From CAZOVB01 sp964583095 (lineage in GTDB: Bacteria; Planctomycetota; Phycisphaerae; SM23-33), in contig CAZOVB010000007.1 in the NCBI GenBank assembly GCA_964583095.1, positions 49,228 to 113,227 of the forward strand: a DNA stretch of 64,000 nt, written 5' to 3'. Under the pieces are notes generated by a model, which worked only from the letters and a program-made list of their open reading frames with translations, was not told the origin of the DNA and did no database searches. This document shows positions 50,686 to 59,669 of this stretch, one piece after another (position 1 is the first letter of the stretch; each line of letters starts with the position of its first letter). The position numbers and the translations under genes were made by a program.

Positions 50686-51003
50686 ATGCGTGATCTTCGC
50701 TTTACCCTCGATGATTCCAGCGGAGTCTTGCGGTTCGAACAGTTTCTGCTGCCGGAAGGAATCCTGGATCCCCCTCTGAAGCAGCAGGTGGAAAGCTACT
50801 TCCTGGGCCGGGCCCTGAGCCAGGTGGACCTGCTGGAACTCAAAGCGATTCTCTCGGGAATCGACCCCCACACCCGCAGCGAACTTGTCGACCTGATGCG
50901 TCAGTACAAGGGCCTGTTCGCAAGGTTCTCGCGCTCTGCGAGCCAACATGGCCCGGCCCAGAAGGGCAGCCCGGCGGAAAGACCGCAGCTCGCGACGTGT
51001 TGA
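50686..51003 (+). CDS. Small hypothetical protein
   Basis: A 105-residue soluble protein without recognised domains. The first 80 residues are mixed alpha/beta (LRFTLDDSSGVLRFEQFLL, then helices), and the tail is Pro/Ala/Ser-rich. A GGAGG 7 nt before ATG 50686 supports translation. It converges on the sulfatase remnant, 15 nt away. Function unknown. Confidence 0.55.
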   Translation: MRDLRFTLDDSSGVLRFEQFLLPEGILDPPLKQQVESYFLGRALSQVDLLELKAILSGIDPHTRSELVDLMRQYKGLFARFSRSASQHGPAQKGSPAERPQLATC

Positions 51004-51018
51004 CAGCGCTGAGACCGG

Positions 51019-51490
51019 CTACTCGGACCAGTCCGGGTTGGGTTGGGGAATCCGGGCATCGACGTCTTCCAGCCAGGCGTGGAGCATGGACCTGAGGCGC
51101 TGGACGATCTCGGGCTCCTTTGCGGCCAGGTCGGTTTCTTCCGAGACATCGTTGGAGAGATTGTAGAGCTCCACGTGGCGATCTTCGAAGAACTCGATGA
51201 GCTTCCAGTCGCCGCTTCGAACGCTGCAGCCGGGCCTTCCGCCCTGGTTGGCGTAGTGGGGGTAATGCCAGAAGATTCCCTCGCGGTCCAGCTCCTTGCC
51301 CCCCCGTAGAAGATCGACGATGCTGACGCCCTCGATCTTGCGTTTCTGGGGAAGCCGGGCCTGGGCCAATTCGCAAAACGTCGGCAGAAAATCCACGCTG
51401 GTAATGGGCACCGAGCAGAGGCTATCTGCGGGGATCTGCCCGGGCCGGCAGAAGATCATCGGCTCGCGGGTTCCGCAGGTCCAAGCCAGT
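51019..51490 (-). pseudogene. Remnant of a sulfatase, C-terminal part only
   Basis: The minus-strand frame encodes the last 155 residues or so of an arylsulfatase-type protein: TREPMIFCRPGQIPADSLCS, ITSVDFLPTFCELA, GVSIVDLLRGG, RSGDWKLIEFF and VELYNLSNDVSEETDLA are typical of the C-terminal half of formylglycine sulfatases. The catalytic C/S-x-P-x-R motif and all upstream metal ligands are absent. Homology fades at about 51490, and the MATE gene ends at 51540, so the 5' part was deleted. No start codon or Shine-Dalgarno fits. Sulfatases are numerous in planctomycetes. Confidence 0.7.
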
Positions 51491-51539
51491 CTACCCGACC
51501 GTTGCGAGAGGCACAACGGCCCCGCCGGAACAGAAAAAA

Positions 51540-52901
51540 TCAGCCGGAGACCTTGGAGGAGCTCTGGAGCTTTCGACTGTAGTAATACGTGGACCCGGCA
51601 GCCAGGAGACCGGCCAGTAGATTGGAGGCTGCAACCCCCCCGAAGATGCCTCCCACACCCAGCCACAGTCCACCCAGCCAGGCCAGAGGCAATGTCAGCA
51701 GGAACATTCGAACGACATCGATGGCCGCAGCCGGCAGGGGTCGCTTCAGTGCGGAGAAAAACGCCCCGGCCAGGACGGTAATCCCGCGGAAGCCCAGCCC
51801 CACCGCGGTGATGCGCAGATACAGCACCAGCGGAGGACGGACCTCGGGTTCAGCCACCAACCCCTGTGCGATCGGTTCGGCCAAGGCCCACAGAATCACA
51901 ATACAGACCGCTCCCCACGCCAGGCCGAGTCGGGTCGCGGACCTCTGAACCAGGTAAACGCGCTGCAGCTTGCCGGCCCCGTAGCTCTGCCCGGCCAGCG
52001 GTGCCTCCACGCGGGACATGGCCCAATAGACGACCATGCCGATGCTGTCCACGCGTTGCCCGGCCCCAAAGGCAGCCACGGCAGCCTGTGAAACCCCGGA
52101 AACCAGGCGCGTAACCACTCCGATGGAAACCGGGAACAACAAGCTCGTGGAAACCGACGGGATACCCACGTAGAGAATCTCTGCCCAGGACGTGAGCAAC
52201 TCGCCCGGCTGAAACTTCCCGAAGCGAAGAAGCTGCATCGGGCCTGCAAGATAGAGAATCGTGAACAAGACCATCGCCGCCCGGGCCAGAAAGGTTGCCC
52301 AGGCCGCCCCGGCAATGCCCATGGCCGGCACAGGGCCCCACCCGAAGATCAGCAGCGGGTCCAGCAGGCCGTTGAGCAAGGCCCCGGCGGAGAACATCGC
52401 CCCGGAGACCCCGGTCGCCCCGGCCGACTGCAGCGTCGAGTTACCTACCATCACCAGGATCATCAACGGAGCGCTGAGCAGCCAGGGCACCATGTAGGCA
52501 TGAACGTAGGGCATGGTCGGATCATCGGCCCCGAGCAGGCGGAAGATCGGCTCCAGCAGACCCCAGCCCAAGGCCAGGAAGACAAGTCCTGCCAGCAGGG
52601 CCAGAAGAAGGCTGTCGCGGCAGAGCCTCTGGGCAGCAAGGGTATCTTCTTCTCCCAGGGCCCGACTGACGGCAGAGCTGGTCCCTGCACCGATTCCCAC
52701 CGCGAAGGAAAACATGAGCATGGTCACAGGCTCGGCAAAGCCCATCACGGCCAGGGGCAGCTCACCCAGTCTGGATACGAAGTGGGTATCGACCACATTG
52801 AATGTCAACGCGCAGAAGTAGCCGCCCATGATGGGCAGCGACTTACGCAGGAGCGTCCGGGTCACCGGCCCGGTGAGGTAGCTGTTGGCATTGGAGGGCA
52901 T
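51540..52901 (-). CDS. MATE-family efflux transporter
   Basis: A 453-residue membrane protein with the twelve-helix, two-bundle layout of MATE exporters (drug or metabolite:cation antiport). Family blocks include PIMGGYFCALTFNVVDTHFVSRLGELPLAVMGFAEP near the N-terminus, GSNxxQ-like GNSTLQSAGATG, and the second-bundle FGAGQRVDSIGMVVYWAMSRVEAPLAGQSYGAGK. Substrate unknown. The start lacks a good Shine-Dalgarno. It ends 50 nt before the sulfatase remnant; the pilus operon lies upstream on the same strand but is closed by its own terminator. Confidence 0.88.
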   Translation of the reverse strand: MPSNANSYLTGPVTRTLLRKSLPIMGGYFCALTFNVVDTHFVSRLGELPLAVMGFAEPVTMLMFSFAVGIGAGTSSAVSRALGEEDTLAAQRLCRDSLLLALLAGLVFLALGWGLLEPIFRLLGADDPTMPYVHAYMVPWLLSAPLMILVMVGNSTLQSAGATGVSGAMFSAGALLNGLLDPLLIFGWGPVPAMGIAGAAWATFLARAAMVLFTILYLAGPMQLLRFGKFQPGELLTSWAEILYVGIPSVSTSLLFPVSIGVVTRLVSGVSQAAVAAFGAGQRVDSIGMVVYWAMSRVEAPLAGQSYGAGKLQRVYLVQRSATRLGLAWGAVCIVILWALAEPIAQGLVAEPEVRPPLVLYLRITAVGLGFRGITVLAGAFFSALKRPLPAAAIDVVRMFLLTLPLAWLGGLWLGVGGIFGGVAASNLLAGLLAAGSTYYYSRKLQSSSKVSG

Positions 52902-53008
52902 GTCTTGCGAAGTCTTTCCAGTTCCCCCGGGCTTCTCACCGGAGCGTTCGGGTCATTCTACACAGCTTCGCAGACAATTCATCCCCGAGTTCCGGCAGGT
53001 TCCGGACT

Positions 53009-53046
53009 AAAAAAGGCGGCCACCCTCGGGAAACAAGGTGGCCGCC
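53009..53046 (-). terminator. Terminator of the pil operon
   Basis: On the minus strand, GGCGGCCACC (53046-53037), a 12-nt loop, GGTGGCCGCC (53024-53015) and six T (53014-53009). The 10-bp stem is perfect. It starts 27 nt after the stop of the last prepilin gene. Confidence 0.9.
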
Positions 53047-53073
53047 ATGGGTTCAGAACTTCAGGAAAGACTA

Positions 53074-53604
53074 TCAGTAGACAAGGTTCTTTCGCACCAG
53101 GGCCGAGGCCTCCATGCGAGCCGACTGCTCGTTGGCCTGGACCTCCAACACCACCGTTACCGCGGTGTTGTAGACCTGGCTGGCTGGATCGTCGGGATCC
53201 ACCAGGTCATAACGCTTGGAAGCCTGGAAGTCCACCACGGTGACTTCATCCCCTTCTCCGCCGAGCAGCGCGTGATACTCGCTGGACCCGGCCGGCTTGA
53301 AGAGCAGTCTCTGCCCGGAGATTTTATAGTGAATCGTGGCGTTAATGTCGTCGCCGGGGACGATCTCCAGTCCCTTTCCGGCATCGGTGATCACAACATC
53401 CTGGGCGGTACGGATCTCCGAGAGCATGCGATTGAGCACACTTCGGCCCGCCTGGGTGGTCAGGGCAACGCTTTCGTTGTGGGAGTAGTTTTCCAGCGCG
53501 CCGTTCATGGCTGCGGCAATCGCCGTCATCACGACCGCCAGCACGAACACCGTCACCAGAAGCTCGATGAGCGTAAATCCGCCTGCCTTTGCCTTGCGTT
53601 CCAT
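53074..53604 (-). CDS. Prepilin-type minor pseudopilin (PilW/GspJ-like)
   Basis: A 176-residue prepilin: a short leader, then GGFTLIELLVTVFVLAVVMTA, with cleavage expected between G and F and the conserved Glu at +5. The globular part is beta-rich with no cysteine pair. The sequence fits a GspJ/PilW-type minor pilin, but the assignment between types is not secure. ATG 53604 comes two nt after the stop of the preceding prepilin gene. Last gene before the terminator. Confidence 0.8.
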   Translation of the reverse strand: MERKAKAGGFTLIELLVTVFVLAVVMTAIAAAMNGALENYSHNESVALTTQAGRSVLNRMLSEIRTAQDVVITDAGKGLEIVPGDDINATIHYKISGQRLLFKPAGSSEYHALLGGEGDEVTVVDFQASKRYDLVDPDDPASQVYNTAVTVVLEVQANEQSARMEASALVRKNLVY

Positions 53605-53606
53605 GA

Positions 53607-54116
53607 TCAGCCCCCCATCCGGCGCTGGCTCAGCGCCGCAAGCCAACCGGTCACGAAAACCGTTTCGCCTCGATCCCGGATCTCCACCTGGATGTACACC
53701 AGTGGAAAGGCCGTCTCGTTGGGGCCCGGAGGTGGCTGCGGGCTCTGGATATCTTGCCGGTCACGCAACTCCACCGTCACCTTCTGGGACCACTGGGAAA
53801 GCGCCGGATCGGTAATGACCTCTCCCTGTCCATCCCGCGGCGGGGAGAACTCCACGTCCTGAACGTCCCAGATGTCGTCGTAGTCTCCATCGACCTGGTC
53901 GTCGGGGTCGACCATGGGCAGGCGGATCGTCCACTCCCGGATCTCCTGGGCCAGGAAAGACGCCTGGGCTCTTTGTGCGGCCTTGACATTCACCCGCGTG
54001 CCGGAACTGATGGCCGCAAGCATCCCGGCCAGACCGATAGCCAGCAGCACGATGGCCATCAGTACCTCCACGAGGGTCATGCCTCGCTGCCGGAGTCTTC
54101 TGTCTGTGGTATTCAT
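53607..54116 (-). CDS. Prepilin-type minor pseudopilin (PilV/GspI-like)
   Basis: A 169-residue prepilin with RQRGMTLVEVLMAIVLLAIGLAGMLAA: cleavage between G and M, with Glu at +5. VEVLMAIVLLAIGLAGML is the typical PilV/GspI helix. The C-terminal domain includes an acidic loop (VDPDDQVDGDYDD). Cotranscribed with the genes on both sides (7 nt and 2 nt gaps). Confidence 0.82.
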   Translation of the reverse strand: MNTTDRRLRQRGMTLVEVLMAIVLLAIGLAGMLAAISSGTRVNVKAAQRAQASFLAQEIREWTIRLPMVDPDDQVDGDYDDIWDVQDVEFSPPRDGQGEVITDPALSQWSQKVTVELRDRQDIQSPQPPPGPNETAFPLVYIQVEIRDRGETVFVTGWLAALSQRRMGG

Positions 54117-54123
54117 CTCGACC

Positions 54124-55347
54124 TTACCTTTCTCCTGCCATGGTGGACATCTTGAACACCGGCAGAATAATACTCATCGCGATGAAACCGACGACAACAC
54201 CCATGATCACGATCATGATTGGTTCGAGCATGCTGGTGAACGCCTTGATGCGTTCCTTCAACTCACGCATGTAATAGCTCGAAACCTCGGAAAGGACCTC
54301 GCCAAGGTTACCTGATTCCTCGCCGGCTGCGATCATCTGGGTCACGTTGACCGGCAGGATGCCCATCTTTCGAAGCGGAGGAGTGATACGCGAACCTTCC
54401 TTGACCTGTTTGCGGACCTCCATCCACATGTCGCGGTGGACGCGGTTGCCGCTGATGGCCGCGGTAATCTGAAGCGTTTCGAGCATCGGGACGCCCGCGT
54501 TGACCAGTTCGCCCATGGTCTGCATGCCTCGAGAGATATACAGCGCCTTGAACATTTTGCTGGCCAGGGGCATCTTGAGCTTGGCCCGGTCCCACCAGAG
54601 CTCGCCCATGGTGGTTTTGGTGCCGAATTTGAACGCCACAACCACCGCAACGATTCCCGCAACCAGCAACTGCCAGTACCCGCGAAGAAATGCGCTGGCC
54701 CCCATCAGCATCTTGGTGGGTTTGGGAAGATGTTCTTCCTTGCCCTTGAAAACCACGGTGAAACGAGGCAGCACCCAGGTCAGCAGGAAGACCGTCGCGC
54801 TGACTGAGAGAAAAGCCAGGATGGCCGGATAGACCATCGCTCCCCGGACCATCGAACGGGTTTCCAACTGCGCATTGAGGTTGGCTGCGATCCGCGTCAG
54901 CATGCTGGCCAGCGAACCGGAAAGCTCCGAAGCGCGGATCATGTTGATATACAGCGGCGGGAAGATATCCGGATGCTCGGCCAGGGCGTCGGAAAACGGC
55001 TTACCGGATTCCACCTGGTCCCGAACGTTCAGAATCACCTTCTTGAAACGATAGTTCTCGATCTGTTCACTGATGTCGCTGATCGCATTGCGAATGTTGA
55101 TGCCCGCACGGATCATCACCGACAGCTCCGTGGTGAACGAATGCAGATCCTTGAGCCCCGGCCCGAGCTCCACGCGGAAGTTCCGGAGCTTCTCCATGAA
55201 GTCCCCGCCGCCGGCGGGGGCAATGTTGACCAGGTACCCGCCGTTGCTGCGGATCCGCGCCGTGGCTTCGCTCATCGAGGCCGCTTCGATCTGTCCCGAA
55301 ACAACCTTGCCGTCAGCGCCTCGTACGTCGTACTTGAATTTGCCCAT
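54124..55347 (-). CDS. pilC: Type II secretion/type IV pilus inner-membrane protein (PilC/GspF)
   Basis: A 407-residue polytopic assembly-platform protein with the two T2SSF domains: LRNFRVELGPGLKDLHSFTTELSVMIRAGI (first), and YISRGMQTMGELVNAGVPMLETLQ (second). Three to four membrane helices lie at about 165-190, 215-235 and 375-395. It recruits the PilB/PilT ATPases and the prepilins. AAGAAGG lies about 6 nt before the ATG, 12 nt after pilT. Confidence 0.9.
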   Translation of the reverse strand: MGKFKYDVRGADGKVVSGQIEAASMSEATARIRSNGGYLVNIAPAGGGDFMEKLRNFRVELGPGLKDLHSFTTELSVMIRAGINIRNAISDISEQIENYRFKKVILNVRDQVESGKPFSDALAEHPDIFPPLYINMIRASELSGSLASMLTRIAANLNAQLETRSMVRGAMVYPAILAFLSVSATVFLLTWVLPRFTVVFKGKEEHLPKPTKMLMGASAFLRGYWQLLVAGIVAVVVAFKFGTKTTMGELWWDRAKLKMPLASKMFKALYISRGMQTMGELVNAGVPMLETLQITAAISGNRVHRDMWMEVRKQVKEGSRITPPLRKMGILPVNVTQMIAAGEESGNLGEVLSEVSSYYMRELKERIKAFTSMLEPIMIVIMGVVVGFIAMSIILPVFKMSTMAGER

Positions 55348-55359
55348 AATGAACCTTCT

Positions 55360-56418
55360 TTACAGGCTCAACTGCTTGCTCAGGGCCGCGGGATCCACGG
55401 CGCGAGTCAATGCCTGTTCTTTGGTGATGTATCCATTGAGTACCAACCCCTTGATCGAATCATCCAGCGTGCACATCCCCTGGGAACGGTTCGTCTCGAT
55501 AATGCTGGGAATCTCGTGAATCCTGCCTTCGCGAATACAGTTGCGAACCGCTGAGTTGCAGACCATGACCTCGCAGGCCGGAACCATCCCCGGACAGTCC
55601 ACCCGCTTGAAGAGCGTCTGGCCGATCACCGCACGAAGCGTCGTCGAGAGCATCGCGCGAATCTGATTCTGCTGGGCCCCGGGATAGATGTCGATGATAC
55701 GTTCGATCGTCTGGGCCGCTCCCTGGGTATGCAGCGTGGAAAGCACGAGGTGGCCGGTTTCTGCCGCTGTGATCGCCGCCGAAGTCGTCTCCAGGTCTCG
55801 CATTTCGCCAACCATGATCACGTCCGGATCCTGACGCAACGAAAACTTCAGACCAGAGGCGAAGTCCGCCACGTCCGAGCCGACTTCGCGCTGCTCGATG
55901 ACGCACATCTCGTCGTGAAGCAGATACTCGATCGGATCTTCCAGCGTGATGATATGCGACTTCTGGCGCCGGTTGACCTCGTTGAGCATGGCCGCCAGCG
56001 TCGTGCTCTTGCCGCTGCCGGTGACGCCCGTGACCAGAACCAGCCCGCGGGGGGTCTCGACCAGCTCTTCAATGACCGGGGGCAGACCCAGACTCGCAAG
56101 CGGGGGAATCTCGTCGGTAATCGATCTGAACGATAGCGCGATGCTCTCCCGCTGGTGATGGGCGTTGACACGGAATCGGCCGTGGCCCTCGATGAAGGTC
56201 GAGAAGTCCAGGTCCTTGCGTTGTTTCAGGTCTTCCACGCGCTCGGGGGTAAGCATCTCATCGAGATACCGATCGATCAGCTCGGCCGTGACCGGATCAC
56301 GCCCCTTGACCGGCTCCAGCACGGTGTGCGTCCGGTACAGGGGAGGCCTTCCGACGACCAGGTGAACGTCGCTCGCGCCGCCTTGCAGGGCTTCTGTCAG
56401 AATCTGTTGAAGTTCCAT
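55360..56418 (-). CDS. pilT: Type IV pilus retraction ATPase PilT
   Basis: A hexameric ATPase that drives pilus retraction. The 352-residue length matches PilT. Walker A is VTGVTGSGKSTTLA, the Asp box is TLEDPIEYLL, Walker B is QDPDVIMVGEMRD, and the His box is HLVLSTLHTQGAAQTI. The C-terminal AIRxLIRExK-type region is present in altered form (NSAVRNCIREGRIHEI). AGGAG lies 8 nt before the ATG. Its presence indicates true type IV pili or a retractable system rather than a plain type II secretion system. Confidence 0.93.
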   Translation of the reverse strand: MELQQILTEALQGGASDVHLVVGRPPLYRTHTVLEPVKGRDPVTAELIDRYLDEMLTPERVEDLKQRKDLDFSTFIEGHGRFRVNAHHQRESIALSFRSITDEIPPLASLGLPPVIEELVETPRGLVLVTGVTGSGKSTTLAAMLNEVNRRQKSHIITLEDPIEYLLHDEMCVIEQREVGSDVADFASGLKFSLRQDPDVIMVGEMRDLETTSAAITAAETGHLVLSTLHTQGAAQTIERIIDIYPGAQQNQIRAMLSTTLRAVIGQTLFKRVDCPGMVPACEVMVCNSAVRNCIREGRIHEIPSIIETNRSQGMCTLDDSIKGLVLNGYITKEQALTRAVDPAALSKQLSL

Positions 56419-56434
56419 TCTGTTTGCTCCTCGG

Positions 56435-58231
56435 TTACGTCTCGGTGACGCGAAGGATTTCTTCTATGGTCGTCTGGCCGGCGACAACCTTGTGGATGCC
56501 GTCGATCCGCAGGGATTCCATGCCCGATTCACGGGCGGCTCGTCTCAAATCGCCCAGCGTCGGATTGCTCGTGACCAGGTCGCGCATCTCGTCGCTCATC
56601 ACAAGCAGCTCATGTATGCCGGTTCGCCCCTTGTAGCCGGTATCGCGGCAGGTCTCGCAGCCCTTGCCTTCGTAGACCTGGTCGTATTCGATGCCGCTGT
56701 CGTCGAGGTACTTCTTGAGCCGATCGTTGAGGTTCTCCACCGGCTGCTTGCATTTGCTGCAGATCCGCCGGACCAGGCGCTGGGCCAGGACCGCATTGAC
56801 CGCCGCGGCAATCAGGAACGGCTCGATCCCGATGTTGATCATTCGCGTGATGCTGCTGGGCGCATCGTTGGTGTGAAGCGTCGAAAGCACCATGTGACCC
56901 GTCAGGGATGCCTGGATCGCAATGCGGCTGGTTTCCTGGTCGCGGATCTCGCCGACCATGATCACATCCGGGTCCTGACGCAGCAGTGACCGCAAGGCCG
57001 CCGAAAATGTCATCCCGATCGAGTCATGCACATTGACCTGGTTGGCAAAACCCAGTTCGTATTCCACCGGGTCTTCCACCGTCGAAACGTTCAGCGTGTC
57101 GCCGTCCATCACCTGAAGGCCGGAATAGAGCGTCGTGCTCTTGCCGCTTCCGGTCGGGCCGGTGACCAGAACAATTCCGTGCGGCTCGAGGATCTGGTCG
57201 CGAAACTCCTCCATGATGCACTTTCGCATGCCCAGATTCTCCAGGCCCACCGAGATGGACCGGTTGTCCAGGATTCGAATCACGCATTTCTCGCCGGTCG
57301 TCAGGGGCAGCGTACTTACACGCAGATCGACCGTCCGCCCGTGGACCGTCGCCCGAATGCGCCCGTCCTGGGGAAGACGCCGCTCGGAAATGTCCAGGTT
57401 CGCCATGATCTTCAGACGCGAGATAATCGCCGCGTGCATGCTCAGCGGAGGCGATTGCTGCTCAAAGAGAATGCCGTCGATTCGAAAACGAACCCGAAGG
57501 CGATTGTGGCCCGGTTCAATATGAATGTCGCTGGCGTCTTCGCGGACAGCCGAACTGATCAGGTAGTTCACGTATCGGATGACCGGGCTCTCGCCGGCCG
57601 CCAACTCCAGGTCGCTGACCTCGTCCTCTTCTTCCTCGTGAACCTCCACCGAGTCTTCCGCGTCCTGGATGATCTCCTGGACCTGCTCGGTCGGATTGGC
57701 CGAAAGATCCTCCAGGGCCTGACGAATCTCGCTGATCGGACAGACCAGCACGCGCGTGGGGGCTCCAAGACGCTGGCCCACTTCTTCCAGAAGGAACATG
57801 TCCGCCGGGTCGCTGGTGCCCAGGACAATCTTCTTGCCCTCCCGCCGAATGGTGATCAGGCCCTTGGCCTTGAGGAAATCCAGCGGGATCTTGTCCAGCA
57901 GCGAAGGATCGCACTCACTGCTGGAAACACGGGAAAACGGAAGGTTGAAGTACTCCGCCACCGCCTGGTAGGCGGCCGCCTCGTCCACCACGCCGCTGGA
58001 GACCAGTGCATCGATCGTGCTGATCTCCGGCTTCTTCTGCTGAAGCTTCTGGGCCTCGGCCAATTGCTCAGGGGTAATCACCCCCTGCTGGAGAAGGATT
58101 TTTGCAGGCCCGCCATTAGCGCTGTGCCCTTCTTCCGGGGTGAACACCTGATGAAACTCCACCGTGTCGGTGCCTCGGGCATCGACGTCCGGCGTTTCGA
58201 GTTCAGCCTGATTTTTGCTCTGAGGGGCCAA
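56435..58231 (-). CDS. pilB: Type IV pilus assembly ATPase PilB/GspE
   Basis: A 598-residue assembly ATPase. The N-terminal MshEN-type domains (PAKILLQQGVITPEQLAEAQK, then YFNLPFSRV) can bind c-di-GMP in some relatives. An acidic linker follows at about 200, then the ATPase with VTGPTGSGKSTTL, VEDPVEYEL, RQDPDVIMVGEIRD and TLHTNDAPSSITR, and the C-terminal zinc site CSKC ... CETC. The start is TTG 58231 with GGAGG 6 nt upstream; the frame reads to 58399 but overlaps the upstream gene, and no ATG fits. Confidence 0.9.
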   Translation of the reverse strand: MAPQSKNQAELETPDVDARGTDTVEFHQVFTPEEGHSANGGPAKILLQQGVITPEQLAEAQKLQQKKPEISTIDALVSSGVVDEAAAYQAVAEYFNLPFSRVSSSECDPSLLDKIPLDFLKAKGLITIRREGKKIVLGTSDPADMFLLEEVGQRLGAPTRVLVCPISEIRQALEDLSANPTEQVQEIIQDAEDSVEVHEEEEDEVSDLELAAGESPVIRYVNYLISSAVREDASDIHIEPGHNRLRVRFRIDGILFEQQSPPLSMHAAIISRLKIMANLDISERRLPQDGRIRATVHGRTVDLRVSTLPLTTGEKCVIRILDNRSISVGLENLGMRKCIMEEFRDQILEPHGIVLVTGPTGSGKSTTLYSGLQVMDGDTLNVSTVEDPVEYELGFANQVNVHDSIGMTFSAALRSLLRQDPDVIMVGEIRDQETSRIAIQASLTGHMVLSTLHTNDAPSSITRMINIGIEPFLIAAAVNAVLAQRLVRRICSKCKQPVENLNDRLKKYLDDSGIEYDQVYEGKGCETCRDTGYKGRTGIHELLVMSDEMRDLVTSNPTLGDLRRAARESGMESLRIDGIHKVVAGQTTIEEILRVTET

Positions 58232-58280
58232 GGAGATCCTCCGTGGGTCTACGGCTTCGGACGTCCGACGACGGCGCGAA

Positions 58281-59048
58281 CTACTGCGGCATGTTGAGGG
58301 TGTGCGTGAATTTCTTCCATCCAAGGACGACCCGGTCGGGGTGAACTTCCTGAATCTTCCAGCCCTGGATCGTATCGCCCGTCTTGAGCACAAAATCACT
58401 GATCAGGGCCGTGCTCGCACCCTCGGGACGAACCATCGTGGACTGGAGCTTGAGGCCGTCGAGCCGGGCCACCGCCCCGGCCAGGGCCCTGGCCTCGAGG
58501 GCTGCCACTTCCTCGGCCCGGGACCGTTCCGTGCCGCCTTGGGGAAGGTTGGAACTGTCGGCATTCTCGGCCGAGGGATCGGCGATTTCCTTGCCGATCA
58601 ACGTGGCATCCAGACGAAGCAGGAACGGATTCTCTTCAAAACAGGAGCTGGCCACCTGCCTGCGGGACGGTTCGTAGTAAAAGGAAGCAACCAGCGCTTC
58701 GGTTCGCGAAACCGCCTGGGGATCGATTTCTCGAATCCCATCCAAGGCTCTTTCCACCTTACTGTGGGTGTTGATCTCGCTGGCCGACGCCTGGGCCGGA
58801 CCGCAGTTCTGCTTGAGAACATACACCGAGGCAATACCCAGAAGCATCAAAGCTCCCAGGACCACCGTGAAGGCATCCACCTTCTGCCAGGGCTTGGAAG
58901 AGGGTTCGTCGGCGAAACCTTTTCCCGGCAACTGGCCGACAGGGGAGGGGCTCCTCTCCTGTTCTTCCTGGCCGAAGGTACCCATCTCGGCTCCGGAGGC
59001 CTGAGGAGTTTCGGGAGTCGATTGTGGGGCTTGTTCGTTGGCTTCCAT
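58281..59048 (-). CDS. PilP/GspC-like assembly protein
   Basis: A 255-residue single-pass membrane protein: a Pro/Ser/Gln-rich cytoplasmic N-terminus, one helix at about 60-80 (VVLGALMLLGIASVYVL), and a periplasmic C-terminus. The last 40 residues (FVLKTGDTIQGWKIQEVHPDRVVLGWK) resemble the secretin-binding HR domain of GspC/PilP. The position between pilO and pilB supports an alignment-complex role. ATG 59048 lies 8 nt after pilO. The assignment is by position and this one motif. Confidence 0.6.
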   Translation of the reverse strand: MEANEQAPQSTPETPQASGAEMGTFGQEEQERSPSPVGQLPGKGFADEPSSKPWQKVDAFTVVLGALMLLGIASVYVLKQNCGPAQASASEINTHSKVERALDGIREIDPQAVSRTEALVASFYYEPSRRQVASSCFEENPFLLRLDATLIGKEIADPSAENADSSNLPQGGTERSRAEEVAALEARALAGAVARLDGLKLQSTMVRPEGASTALISDFVLKTGDTIQGWKIQEVHPDRVVLGWKKFTHTLNMPQ

Positions 59049-59056
59049 GATGTGCC

Positions 59057-59665
59057 TCACTTGCCTTTGCCGGCGTAGAAGATCGACATGACAAACGTCG
59101 CCTTGATATTGCCGGGCGTCTTCTCGTTGATTTCTTCACCATCCAGAAGTGCTTCCTCGGCTTTCTGGATGTCCTTGAGGTTCAGGCCCTCCATCTCCAG
59201 CTTCTGAATGCGGGTGATGCGAGGTAGGGCCTCGACGGCCTGGAGGAATCGGTAGAAGTCCATGAAGTTGCCCGATACCTCGATCTCAAAGGCCATCTCC
59301 GAATACGGGCTGTTGCCCGGAAGCAGGTTCAGTGCACGGGTGGCCGGCTGAATCTGCCCTTGCTGAAGCTTGTTCTTGGTAACCAGGTCCGAGATGTCAC
59401 CTACCACGTCGGGCACCTGCCGCTGGTTGGGCAGCTTCTCCTTGAAGTAGGTCATGGCCTTTTCCAGCGCCTGGATCTCCTGCCGCAGGCCCTCGATGGT
59501 CGCCGATGCCCGGGAAACCAGCGCCAGCTTGTGTTTCTTATTGAAGATCTCTTCCCGCATCTGCTCGGCCTGGCGATTGTTGGGCTTGAATACGAACAGC
59601 CAGACCGCAACCGGGATTCCCAGCAGGACCAGGAAGAAGACAGCTTCTCTTAGACCGATACGCAT
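59057..59665 (-). CDS. pilO: Type IV pilus assembly protein PilO
   Basis: A 202-residue inner-membrane alignment protein: one N-terminal helix (REAVFFLVLLGIPVAVWLFVF), a coiled coil to about residue 85, and a ferredoxin-like C-terminal domain (MAFEIEVSGNFMDFYRFLQAVEALPRITRI is diagnostic). It pairs with PilN. ATG 59665 has AAGGAG 7 nt upstream; the longer frame to 59788 overlaps pilN. Confidence 0.88.
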   Translation of the reverse strand: MRIGLREAVFFLVLLGIPVAVWLFVFKPNNRQAEQMREEIFNKKHKLALVSRASATIEGLRQEIQALEKAMTYFKEKLPNQRQVPDVVGDISDLVTKNKLQQGQIQPATRALNLLPGNSPYSEMAFEIEVSGNFMDFYRFLQAVEALPRITRIQKLEMEGLNLKDIQKAEEALLDGEEINEKTPGNIKATFVMSIFYAGKGK

Positions 59666-59669
59666 GGTT

